A stretch of DNA of 34,819 nucleotides. It comes from CAMLQK01 sp035478775 (GTDB lineage Bacteria; Patescibacteriota; Saccharimonadia; Saccharimonadales; UBA4665). Location: assembly GCA_035478775.1 (NCBI GenBank), contig DATIJG010000021.1:1-34819 (forward strand), given 5' to 3'. This document shows, piece after piece, positions 1-7,199 of the stretch. A program made the translations under genes and the position numbers. Numbering within the stretch: the first letter of the stretch is position 1; each line of letters opens with the position of its first letter. The notes beneath the pieces are model-generated. The model ran no database searches. It saw only the letters and a list, made by a program, of their open reading frames with translations, and was not told the origin of the DNA.

Positions 1-1
1 A

Positions 2-2581
2 TGGGATGGTGAAATGTCACCACGTTTGCAACTTACTGCCGTACCTTATGCTTTTCGGGCGGGGATGTTAGCAACAAATACGGGTACCTTCGCAAGTACG
101 CTAAACTTTGTGCAGCCGACCGGAGGTAATCAGATATTTAACATTCCCGACCAGGGCGCCGCAGGGACATACTCTTTACTTACTACGACGGCGGCCAACG
201 CAGGCTATATACAATTACAAGGTTCAACTCCTGGCACGGCACAGACGGGTAACTTCAATATAACGGGGACAGGGATAGCGGGTGCATTACAGGCACCGAG
301 TATTGACGCAATAAGTTCTGGAGGCACATTAGCACTTGGCGGGACAAACAGTGGCACTGGCGCGGTCAATATAGCCTCGGGTGCTACTACAGGCACTGTT
401 ACTATTGGCGGTTCCACTCAAACTGGATCTATACAAATTGGGGTAGGCACGGGCGTTCAAACCTTAAACCTCGGCACTGGCGGCACTGGCGCTAAAACAA
501 TAACAATTGGTTCGACCGCTAGTTCAAGCAGCACGGCCATTCAATGCGGCACGGGTAGCTGTACCATTGGAGCTAACGCAGTTGCACACACAACTACAGT
601 GGGTTCTGTAACCGGTGCTGCCGTTACAAATATTCAGGGCGGCACTGGCTCAACAGCAATTAACCTCACCGCCGGTACTAACGGTACAATAAACGCTACA
701 GCTTCAGGTAGTGGCAAGATCAAACTCATGAGCGACCAGAGTATCATCGCGCAAAGTACAACCAACAATAACATTGCCTTCCAGGTACAAAACAGCAGTG
801 GTGGCTACATTTTAAATGTCGACACACAAAACACCGTTATTGGCCTGGCCTTACTGAACACTGGCATATACAGTAGCACTGGCGGCTACTTAGATACATA
901 CTACGCTGGGGCCGGCATTGCCATAGGTAATACAAATGCCGGCTCAGTTGTTATTGGTAATACTAGCACTGGCACCACCGTAAACGTGCAAGGTGGCGCA
1001 GGTGCATCGGCTATCTCGTTAGCCCCAGCAACTAATGGTAGTATTACCGAAACAACGACTGGCACGGGAACGATCACCCTTAGTACTGCTAACAGCGTAA
1101 TAGCTAAAAGTACTACTGACTCAACAAGTGCATTTCAGATACAAAACGCATCCGGCGCGACGCTCCTCAATTACAGCACCAGCGATGGTGCGCTTACTAC
1201 ATATGGCGATAGTCTCACCGTAAACGGCGTCGCTAATCCGGCGGCACCATCACTAACGAGTGTTGGCACTGGCGGATCACTCGCCGCCAATACCTATTTT
1301 TATAGGATTGACGCGGTCGGTACGGATGGTAGTAGTACAACTGCAGGGATCCCCTCTAGCCCTGGATCTGTAACAACAACAGGAACCACAAGTAAAAACA
1401 CGCTCACATGGACCGCGGTACCATATGCAACTAACTACGATATCTACCGTTCAATTGACGGAGGCAATAACTGGTTCTCAAATCGGGTTAGCAGCGCCAC
1501 TACGTCCATTGTCGACGACGGAACCACATACACATGGACAACCAGCGATTCTTTCTCCAATCTCAGTAATGCAGGCGGCATAAACTTGCAAAGAGGAACA
1601 GGGGTTACGTTTGACGCAGGCTCGGGTGGAACATATCGGATGCAGATATTTGATAATGTTAACGGTGGTGAGACCCTTACGATGGGTAACTACAACTCCG
1701 GTGGAGCTATAGACATACAAGCTCAGAACTTTTATGTAACTGATACAAATACTTTTACACATGATTTTAGTATGTCGGGTAGTACCGGCTCTGCGACCTT
1801 TACAAACAATACAAACTCAAGTACGGCATTTACAATCCAAAGCTCAGGTGCAGTAAACTACTTTACCGCTGACACGACTCACGAACGTATAATCATTGGC
1901 CCTTCAGGGGGTGACGCCACAGGGGCTCTGCTGATTTTGGGAAATAAAACAGGCAGTTCTGCTGATCCGACTGAAGTCGATGGTGCAATGTACTATAATG
2001 CAACGTCACGGACGTTCAGGTGTGGATTAAACAGCGTTTGGAGAAGCTGCATCGGGGGACTTGTTAACTCAAGTAAAAGTGCAAGCACCGCCATCGCAGC
2101 TACTGTCACCAAGACAAACTTCACTGGCGGTACCAATAATTCGTATACAACGCTCGCGAATGACTGTCAGCCAGGTGTGGTCTATAACGTTACGGCTCAG
2201 GGTGTTTATAGTAATTCGACAACTGCTTCAACGCTCACATTCGCACTAACAGTAGATGGCACTGCCACGAACTTAGTAGCTAGTGGCGCCATCCCTACCA
2301 CAGCCAGCGCCTCCAACGCCGGATGGCAAGTGACCGCGCAATTGATATGTGATACCACGGGCACATCTGGAACGGTAGAGGTCCAAGGTGTCGCCGTGGT
2401 AAGCTCAAACACCGCAGGCGCAGGGACCAGCGCTGCCACGGGGGTGATGGCCAACTCTGCGACGCAGACTCTCAACACTACCACCACACATTCGCTTGCG
2501 CTGGCCGTAACCTGGGGCGCTAGCACCTCTGGGAACACCATAGCTATGCGGCAGTTTATTGTACAACGGCTTGGCCCATAG
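2..2581 (+). CDS. large repetitive surface or tail-fibre-like protein, 5' end missing
   Basis: The reading frame is open from the first bases of the window. The residues around position 14 (SPRLQLTAVPYAFRAG) match a motif normally found inside long secreted fibre-like proteins, so the ATG at 14 is probably internal and the gene continues upstream. About 855 residues are visible. They are rich in Gly, Thr, Ser, Ala and Asn. Two homologous blocks start near residues 208 and 325 (IQGGTGSTAINL and VQGGAGASAISL). An FN3-like domain spans about residues 408-515. A YYNATSRTFRCG motif near 660 is typical of the C-terminal junction of such fibres, and a beta-rich tail domain covers 684-855. No membrane anchor or sortase signal is seen in the visible part. 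The likely role is a cell-surface adhesin or fibre; this is inference. No phage structural genes are nearby. Confidence 0.7.
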   Translation, partial: WDGEMSPRLQLTAVPYAFRAGMLATNTGTFASTLNFVQPTGGNQIFNIPDQGAAGTYSLLTTTAANAGYIQLQGSTPGTAQTGNFNITGTGIAGALQAPSIDAISSGGTLALGGTNSGTGAVNIASGATTGTVTIGGSTQTGSIQIGVGTGVQTLNLGTGGTGAKTITIGSTASSSSTAIQCGTGSCTIGANAVAHTTTVGSVTGAAVTNIQGGTGSTAINLTAGTNGTINATASGSGKIKLMSDQSIIAQSTTNNNIAFQVQNSSGGYILNVDTQNTVIGLALLNTGIYSSTGGYLDTYYAGAGIAIGNTNAGSVVIGNTSTGTTVNVQGGAGASAISLAPATNGSITETTTGTGTITLSTANSVIAKSTTDSTSAFQIQNASGATLLNYSTSDGALTTYGDSLTVNGVANPAAPSLTSVGTGGSLAANTYFYRIDAVGTDGSSTTAGIPSSPGSVTTTGTTSKNTLTWTAVPYATNYDIYRSIDGGNNWFSNRVSSATTSIVDDGTTYTWTTSDSFSNLSNAGGINLQRGTGVTFDAGSGGTYRMQIFDNVNGGETLTMGNYNSGGAIDIQAQNFYVTDTNTFTHDFSMSGSTGSATFTNNTNSSTAFTIQSSGAVNYFTADTTHERIIIGPSGGDATGALLILGNKTGSSADPTEVDGAMYYNATSRTFRCGLNSVWRSCIGGLVNSSKSASTAIAATVTKTNFTGGTNNSYTTLANDCQPGVVYNVTAQGVYSNSTTASTLTFALTVDGTATNLVASGAIPTTASASNAGWQVTAQLICDTTGTSGTVEVQGVAVVSSNTAGAGTSAATGVMANSATQTLNTTTTHSLALAVTWGASTSGNTIAMRQFIVQRLGP

Positions 2582-2591
2582 ACAGATGCAT

Positions 2592-3113
2592 TTAATGACT
2601 AGTCGCTAAACTCTCGAGCAATACCGTAAGCTGGTTTAGGTCTACGCTTGCTTTGGTGTTTACTATGACCCATGTCCGGCTCGTTGCAAGGCTGCCAATA
2701 CTTGTATAGCCATTATCAATATGCCCCACTGCAATGGTACCCGCTTCAGTGACGATCAGTTTCTTGTCTGAAAAGTTATTGTAATATCCTCCGAAGTCAA
2801 ATGTTCCAGGCCGTATCTCTTGGCTCATATATATATTTTGGTTTTTAGGGCCGTTTATTGTTAAAACGACGACTCCATCCTGCGGCTTACCTACTGTTTT
2901 CGTATCTAGGTGGTAACCGGCTGGTAATCGAGTAGGGTAATACAGCGGGAAATCGATAGATGCCAGCAGTTGTGCATTAAAGGGATTGACAGTAGTAGAA
3001 GCCCGATTATATAAAAACCAGGAGACACCAATACATGCTAACATTAAGGCCGCAACACTAATAACGAATAGCCGTCTTTTAAAAAACTCGCGCCTCTTTG
3101 TCCACCTAACCAT
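2592..3113 (-). CDS. membrane-anchored protein of unknown function
   Basis: This 173-residue protein has a basic N-terminus (RWTKRREFFKRR), one transmembrane helix at about residues 14-34, and an extracytoplasmic domain of about 135 residues containing FPLYYPTRLPAGYHLD. The topology suggests a single-pass protein with the C-terminal domain outside. I chose the ATG at 3113. The longer frame would need a TTG at 3176 and adds residues unlike the rest. It converges on the fibre-like gene with 10 bases between the stop codons. I do not recognise a specific family. The visible domain could be a small secreted binding domain. Confidence 0.6.
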   Translation of the reverse strand: MVRWTKRREFFKRRLFVISVAALMLACIGVSWFLYNRASTTVNPFNAQLLASIDFPLYYPTRLPAGYHLDTKTVGKPQDGVVVLTINGPKNQNIYMSQEIRPGTFDFGGYYNNFSDKKLIVTEAGTIAVGHIDNGYTSIGSLATSRTWVIVNTKASVDLNQLTVLLESLATSH

Positions 3114-3239
3114 AAGCTTCAATTTACAACAATAGCTTGGGTTGGGCAAGGAAATTCTGGCAAGAAGTCCCCACAAGTATGACTCAGACTTAAAAAACCT
3201 ATTACAGCTTATGCATTACCGCCACCGGTTAATAAGGGC

Positions 3240-3262
3240 ACTTTGTGCACAGTGCACAAAGT
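3240..3262. repeat. perfect 11-bp inverted repeat, operator-like
   Basis: ACTTTGTGCAC and GTGCACAAAGT flank a single A. The element lies between the small membrane protein gene (start at 3113) and tRNA-Pro. It has no T-run, so it looks like a dimeric regulator site rather than a terminator. Confidence 0.5.
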
Positions 3263-3335
3263 ACAGAGATAGTTCCTACCAATATAAAAAATAATTGCCA
3301 CAACCCTAAAGGATTGTGGACTTAATATGGGCATC

Positions 3336-3412
3336 TGGTCGGGGTGACAGGACTTGAACCTGCGACCTCACGGCCCCCAGCCGTACGCGCTAGCCAACTG
3401 CGCCACACCCCG
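3336..3412 (-). tRNA. tRNA-Pro (anticodon GGG)
   Basis: The reverse complement folds into a full cloverleaf: acceptor CGGGGTG with CACCCCG, D-arm GCGCAGTTGGCTAGCGC, anticodon arm TACGG-CTGGGGG-CCGTG, and T-loop TTCAAGT. The loop gives anticodon GGG (codons CCC/CCU). The discriminator is A and the 3' CCA is encoded at 3336-3338. Confidence 0.95.
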
Positions 3413-3447
3413 ATATGATTGTAAGACTAGGTAAGCCTAAATGATGT

Positions 3448-3516
3448 ACCTGGGAAAAGCCAGGTGGGCACCCGCATATATTAACCACGGTTAATATAGT
3501 ATTTGGGTTCCCGTTT
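3448..3516. other. two adjacent stem-loops between an M50 protease gene and tRNA-Pro
   Basis: The first hairpin is ACCTGG-GAAAAG-CCAGGT (3448-3465). The second has a core TATATTAACC-AC-GGTTAATATA (3477-3498). It is enclosed by an outer GGGCACCC/GGGTTCCC pairing with one mismatch. Together they can form a long structured RNA. It could terminate the protease transcript, be part of the tRNA precursor, or be an uncharacterised small RNA. The 176-base gap (3413-3588) contains no other gene that I can see. Confidence 0.45.
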
Positions 3517-3588
3517 TAAGATTAACAGATAATCATTTCGTGACTTTTATAACCCAGCCTTACGAACTGTAATTATACCAGTTGCGTC

Positions 3589-4221
3589 CTATATGCTCAA
3601 TAAAAAGGTGTACAAACTGTTGACTACATTGCCGATAGTCGTACTGAGAAATGGAAATACTACGAACATAAAAACGAGAATTACGAATACGCCACCAGAC
3701 TCCATACGCTCCATAACTTCCCTTACCGAATCGGGTGCCAGTGCATATAACAAACGCGATCCATCGAGCGGGGGAAATGGAATCATGTTGAACACGAAGA
3801 AACTTAAGTTGACCAAAATAAAAATACTCATTACGTTAAAAGTTTCGGTACCGATGGCAATACCAGCAAACTTTGTAAACAGTGCAGCCATAACAGCAAG
3901 CAGAAAGTTAGAGAACGGCCCCGCCAAACCAACTATTGCCACGCCAAACTCGTTATATCGCACATTATTAGGGTTGAACGGCACAGGCCGCGCAATAAAA
4001 AATGGCGGCAAATGCAAAATGACGAGCACAACCGGCAATAGCACTGATGTTATAAAATCAATATGCTTTACTGGGTTAAGTGTGAGACGGCCCTCGTCAT
4101 AAGCTGTGCGGTCGCCCAAAGCATGTGATGCGTACGCATGCATCGCTTCATGAACTGTAAGCGCTGCAATTAAAGATACGATAAAAGTTATGATTTCTGT
4201 AGCATTCAAACCGGAGAACAT
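3589..4221 (-). CDS. site-2 protease family (M50) intramembrane metalloprotease
   Basis: This is a zinc-dependent membrane protease of 210 residues. The metal-binding HEAMH is at residues 24-28 inside the first hydrophobic helix, and the third ligand lies in the NMIPFPPLDG motif (residues 145-154, Asp153). There are about five to six hydrophobic segments. It belongs to the short SpoIVFB/YwhC-like subgroup and has no PDZ domain. Family members cleave membrane-bound regulators or remnant peptides; the substrate here is unknown. It is transcribed divergently from rpmB. A TGA-TATACT element ends six bases before its ATG, so its mRNA is probably leaderless. Confidence 0.9.
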   Translation of the reverse strand: MFSGLNATEIITFIVSLIAALTVHEAMHAYASHALGDRTAYDEGRLTLNPVKHIDFITSVLLPVVLVILHLPPFFIARPVPFNPNNVRYNEFGVAIVGLAGPFSNFLLAVMAALFTKFAGIAIGTETFNVMSIFILVNLSFFVFNMIPFPPLDGSRLLYALAPDSVREVMERMESGGVFVILVFMFVVFPFLSTTIGNVVNSLYTFLLSI

Positions 4222-4227
4222 ACACCA

Positions 4228-4236
4228 AGTATATCA
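4228..4236 (-). promoter_or_regulatory. extended -10 promoter for the M50 protease, leaderless geometry
   Basis: On the minus strand TGA precedes TATACT, then six bases (TGGTGT), then the ATG. The predicted transcription start falls on the A of the start codon. Confidence 0.6.
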
Positions 4237-4243
4237 AGTAATG

Positions 4244-4272
4244 TTGACGTAACAAGTAAAAACCGCTAAAAT
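4244..4272 (+). promoter_or_regulatory. sigma-70-type promoter of rpmB
   Basis: TTGACG (4244-4249) and TAAAAT (4267-4272) are separated by 17 bases. The site is upstream of a Shine-Dalgarno AGAAGGA (4285-4291) and the ATG at 4301. This is one of the best -35/-10 pairs in the window. Confidence 0.75.
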
Positions 4273-4300
4273 ATATCTTTGAACAGAAGGATTTATAAAT

Positions 4301-4540
4301 ATGCGTGTATGCGACATTACCGGCAAGGGCAAGCAATTCGGCAACAACGTTAGCTTCTCTCAACGCCACACCAAGAAAGTTTGGAATGCTAACCTCCAAT
4401 CAAAGACTATTATCGTTGACGGCAAAAAGGTTAAGCTTAAGATTAGCACAAGTGCGCTCCGTACTTTGAAGAAAAAAGGCCTTATTGCTTCTGCCAAGAA
4501 GAAAGATCTTGCGCAGAAAGACCTTACAATTGCCGCCTAG
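4301..4540 (+). CDS. rpmB: 50S ribosomal protein L28
   Basis: This is a 79-residue basic protein with the L28 signature MRVCDITGKG near the start, then the typical SFSQRHTKKVWNANLQ region, and a Lys-rich C-terminus. It is a component of the large ribosomal subunit. The gene is a single-gene unit: it has a consensus-like promoter, a clear Shine-Dalgarno site and its own terminator. The length is normal for bacteria. Confidence 0.95.
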   Translation: MRVCDITGKGKQFGNNVSFSQRHTKKVWNANLQSKTIIVDGKKVKLKISTSALRTLKKKGLIASAKKKDLAQKDLTIAA

Positions 4541-4563
4541 CTCGAATATTACTTAGGAGTAAG

Positions 4564-4602
4564 ATACCTGAAGAAAGTAAAGTGCTTTCCTCAGGTATTT
4601 TT
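4564..4602 (+). terminator. rpmB intrinsic terminator
   Basis: ATACCTGA (4564-4571) pairs with TCAGGTAT (4591-4598), with an inner GAAAG/CTTTC stem. The hairpin runs into TTTTT. It lies 24 bases after the rpmB stop and may also serve the convergent MBL gene. Confidence 0.85.
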
Positions 4603-4613
4603 ATTAAATTGCT

Positions 4614-5237
4614 TTACGATTCTAGTACAACCAACTGAGTAGTATCATCGAGCTCTGCAAGTTTAACCTTGAGCTTCGAAACTGTTTCTTTGGGCTCCAT
4701 GGCAAGCCCCTTAAGTGCATCGGCCAAGCTCTGTTGCGGAACCGGGTAGTTCAAGCCTTTAGTATCGTAATGTGTCGGGATAACAAGTTTCGGTTCTACT
4801 TTCTTTATAAGCTTGAGTGCCCCAACCGAGTCAAGTGTATAACCATTGCCGCCAACAGGAACGATCATGATATCAATCATACCAATCTGCTCAAGCTGCT
4901 TATCTGACAAATCAGGGTAAATATGGCCCATAACCGCTATCTTCACATCATCGATAATAAGTTTATATACTGTCGCGTTTTTTTGGCTCTGCTCATCAAT
5001 ATGAGCGCGCGCGGCGATTCCATATACTGAAACGCCCGACGCTTCATATTCACCCGGGGTATCAATAACGATTTTTGCGCCAGTAGCAGAAGCGCCATGT
5101 GCAGCCGTGAAAAGCTGTATATCTCCAGCCTTAGCAACTGGCTTACCACCTAATTCATTCATATTATCATCTACTACAACTCTCGCATGTTTCGTCGTAA
5201 ACGTCACACAATTAGCACCGTAAAGTTGAATATCCAT
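4614..5237 (-). CDS. MBL-fold (UlaG/YycJ-like) hydrolase, metal site degenerate
   Basis: This 207-residue protein follows the short UlaG-type metallo-beta-lactamase plan. It has an N-terminal MDIQLYGANCVTF strand, DTPGEYEASGV near residues 59-69, VMGHIYPDL, PVGGNGYTLD, and a C-terminal VIPTHYD. The canonical HxHxDH motif is absent; the equivalent region reads TAAHGASATG. Metal binding and catalysis may therefore be reduced or altered. A strong Shine-Dalgarno (AAGGAG) precedes the ATG. It follows the HTH gene by 21 bases on the same strand, so the two are probably co-transcribed. The substrate is unknown. Confidence 0.8.
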   Translation of the reverse strand: MDIQLYGANCVTFTTKHARVVVDDNMNELGGKPVAKAGDIQLFTAAHGASATGAKIVIDTPGEYEASGVSVYGIAARAHIDEQSQKNATVYKLIIDDVKIAVMGHIYPDLSDKQLEQIGMIDIMIVPVGGNGYTLDSVGALKLIKKVEPKLVIPTHYDTKGLNYPVPQQSLADALKGLAMEPKETVSKLKVKLAELDDTTQLVVLES

Positions 5238-5258
5238 TTCTTTCTCCTTCTAGTCAAT

Positions 5259-5861
5259 CTACAAAATACTGTTTTTATCAATCAAAATCTGTTTTTTTGA
5301 TTCGAGCACAGTGGTGATAAAACGGTCGTTAATCTGGCGGCGGTATTGGAATTCTGTCGTCGGCATTGAAGTAAAGCGTATGTCCTTGCCTTCACGTGCT
5401 TCCAGGTCAGACACGAACTTTTGCAAAGCGTTTTGGTTAATATCACCGACGATAAGCAAGTCGATGCCGCTTGACTCATCACGAGTAAATTGACCCACAA
5501 AAATGGCCAAGTCGATATTGCCGACAAGCTTTATTTTTTCTTGCTCGTTTGTTGCAGGTACATGAGCCTTTGTAGTGTTATCAGCAGTCCTAGTAGGAAC
5601 CTTTGAGGCACTACCAAATATGGATTTTAGCGGTTGGTAGTGCTCAAATCCCTGGTTCACTTCGTAGTACAACTTATTATTCGTCGTATCGGAAACAATA
5701 ATGCCCACATTTAATAGGTTTGCTAATTCTCTGCGCACAGAGTTAATCTGCTCATCAATTTTACGAGTTATCTCACGAACATAAAACGAACGGTTAGGAT
5801 TACTATAGAAGAGTTGTAACAACTTAACCCTCGTTTTTGATCCAAACAATTGCTCAATCAT
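5259..5861 (-). CDS. winged-helix regulator with nucleotidyltransferase-like C-terminal domain
   Basis: This protein has 200 residues. Residues 1-60 (MIEQLFGSKTRVKLLQLF, then SFYVREITRKI and SVRRELANLLNVGII) look like an ArsR-type winged helix. After a linker, the C-terminal half carries GIDLLIVGDIN and resembles the minimal nucleotidyltransferase fold seen with this HTH in archaea and CPR bacteria. I start it at the ATG at 5861; the longer frame uses TTG. TGC-TACAAT ends six bases before that ATG, so the transcript is probably leaderless. It heads a pair with the downstream MBL gene. It is likely a DNA-binding regulator with an unknown target. Confidence 0.75.
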   Translation of the reverse strand: MIEQLFGSKTRVKLLQLFYSNPNRSFYVREITRKIDEQINSVRRELANLLNVGIIVSDTTNNKLYYEVNQGFEHYQPLKSIFGSASKVPTRTADNTTKAHVPATNEQEKIKLVGNIDLAIFVGQFTRDESSGIDLLIVGDINQNALQKFVSDLEAREGKDIRFTSMPTTEFQYRRQINDRFITTVLESKKQILIDKNSIL

Positions 5862-5867
5862 ATGTAC

Positions 5868-5876
5868 ATTGTAGCA
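5868..5876 (-). promoter_or_regulatory. extended -10 promoter for the HTH gene, leaderless geometry
   Basis: TGC-TACAAT on the minus strand is followed by GTACAT and then the ATG. It lies in the 37-base gap between the miaA stop and the HTH start. Confidence 0.6.
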
Positions 5877-5898
5877 GACTTGGCACAAGCTGTAGCTA

Positions 5899-6774
5899 TT
5901 ATTTGTTCAGAAAGGTTGTAACTAAATCTACAGCTTCATCCTGTTTGCCTACCCAGTGAATACTTTTATTGCGCTTAAACCAGGTGCGCTGCCGCTTAGC
6001 AAGCTGCATATCATTCTGAACAAATTTTTCTTTGGCTTCTGCCATAAGAATTTCGCCACCTATATACTGTCTAAAAGCACGGTACCCAGTAGCCTGCAAT
6101 CCAGGGGCATCCCAGCCATATTTTTCTGAAACTATTTTAATTTCATCAATTAACCCGGCACTAACCATAGCATTGACTCGTTGTGCCAATTTGCTTTTTA
6201 ACCGCTCTTGACCAACAGACAAGCCAATCACAAGTGTATTCGCCCGCAACTTTTTGGGCTGCGACACGACACCGCCAGTTTCAATAACCCTGATAAGGTG
6301 GCGTGGATTTTTGCTATTTTCGGGGAGCACAAGCCTCTTGGCTTTTATCATTGCTTGTAATTCTTCAACGTTTAACTCTTGCAGAGCTTTACGGCGATCC
6401 TGGTCTGGCAATGCGCCAAATGTAAAGTCGTACAATATAGCATCAATATACAAACCCGTACCGCCAACCATTATTGGCAACTTTCCGGCCTGTGAAATCT
6501 CAGTAATTGCCGCAACAGCTTGGCGTTTAAAGTCTGCCGCCGAAAAAGCCTTATCGGGTGTAATCACGTCTAGCAAATGGTGGCGTATCCCATCCTGTTC
6601 AGCCATTGTCGGTTTGGCTGTCCCTATACTTAATTCCTTATATATAGTTCTTGAATCCGCAGCAATAACTTCACCATTAAATTTTTTAGCAAGTTGGATA
6701 GCAAGTGCTGTCTTGCCTGACGCTGTCTGGCCTACAATTGCAATTAAAGGAGGCGTGTTTGGTGCGGATCCCAT
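5899..6774 (-). CDS. miaA: tRNA dimethylallyltransferase
   Basis: MiaA transfers a dimethylallyl group to A37 of tRNAs that read UNN codons. The 291-residue protein has a P-loop GQTASGKT at about residues 15-22, then ADSRTIYKELSIGTAKP (the DSR motif for substrate binding), HHLLDV and GGTGLYI, all standard for the family. The ATG at 6774 lies inside the upstream ATL gene (31-base overlap). The P-loop begins so soon after it that no later start is possible. It lies in a minus-strand run behind thrS and the ATL gene. Confidence 0.95.
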   Translation of the reverse strand: MGSAPNTPPLIAIVGQTASGKTALAIQLAKKFNGEVIAADSRTIYKELSIGTAKPTMAEQDGIRHHLLDVITPDKAFSAADFKRQAVAAITEISQAGKLPIMVGGTGLYIDAILYDFTFGALPDQDRRKALQELNVEELQAMIKAKRLVLPENSKNPRHLIRVIETGGVVSQPKKLRANTLVIGLSVGQERLKSKLAQRVNAMVSAGLIDEIKIVSEKYGWDAPGLQATGYRAFRQYIGGEILMAEAKEKFVQNDMQLAKRQRTWFKRNKSIHWVGKQDEAVDLVTTFLNK

Positions 6775-7073
6775 AATAATTCTTCTACCTTCACTTTATA
6801 GTCATTATCAACTTCAATGCCATCAGCCATAAGTGCATTTTTATGGCCGTCGATTCCACTTGGCCAACCGCGGGCAAGACCCCCCTGTTTATTGACTACG
6901 CGCTGCCAAGGTAAGTCCGCCGGGCCACGGTTAGCTATCTGCCCAACCTCCCAAGCCGCCCATGCCGCACCGCATAATGCAGCAATCTGTCCGTATGTCA
7001 TCACCTTACCTTTAGGAATTTGCGCTACAATATCATACACGCGCTGAGTAAAACCTGCATCAACACTGCTCAT
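6744..7073 (-). CDS. alkyltransferase-like (ATL) DNA-damage-binding protein
   Basis: This 109-residue single-domain relative of O6-alkylguanine-DNA alkyltransferase contains IPKGKVMTYGQIA and the helix that normally carries the PCHRV active site. That motif reads PWQRV here, so the acceptor cysteine is replaced by Trp. ATL proteins bind alkylated guanine and hand it to nucleotide excision repair; they do not repair it themselves. I chose the ATG at 7073 because GGAGGG lies seven bases upstream; the longer frame starts with TTG and would include that Shine-Dalgarno. It overlaps miaA by 31 bases, which suggests translational coupling. Confidence 0.88.
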   Translation of the reverse strand: MSSVDAGFTQRVYDIVAQIPKGKVMTYGQIAALCGAAWAAWEVGQIANRGPADLPWQRVVNKQGGLARGWPSGIDGHKNALMADGIEVDNDYKVKVEELLWDPHQTRLL

Positions 7074-7107
7074 AAAAATACCCTCCAATTTTTGTGATGA
7101 CTACTTG

Positions 7108-7136
7108 TATCGAATGCACCCGAGCTTCATTCGATA
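7108..7136. repeat. 9-bp inverted repeat between thrS and the ATL gene
   Basis: TATCGAATG and CATTCGATA are separated by 11 bases. No T-run follows on the minus strand, so this is at best a processing or weak pausing hairpin in the 126-base gap. Confidence 0.4.
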
Positions 7137-7199
7137 AATTGATAAAACCCGGCATACTCACCACTAAAACGTCATTAGTAATAATTGGTTTCTCCATTT

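Noticed and set aside
2206..2541. Minus-strand ORF of 111 codons inside the fibre gene
   Set aside because: It is antisense to a repetitive Thr/Ala-rich gene, which makes long open shadows in the opposite strand.
2..2581. Prophage remnant
   Set aside because: The tail-fibre-like motifs alone are not enough. There is no terminase, capsid, portal or integrase pattern nearby, and the Xer protein is of the chromosomal type.
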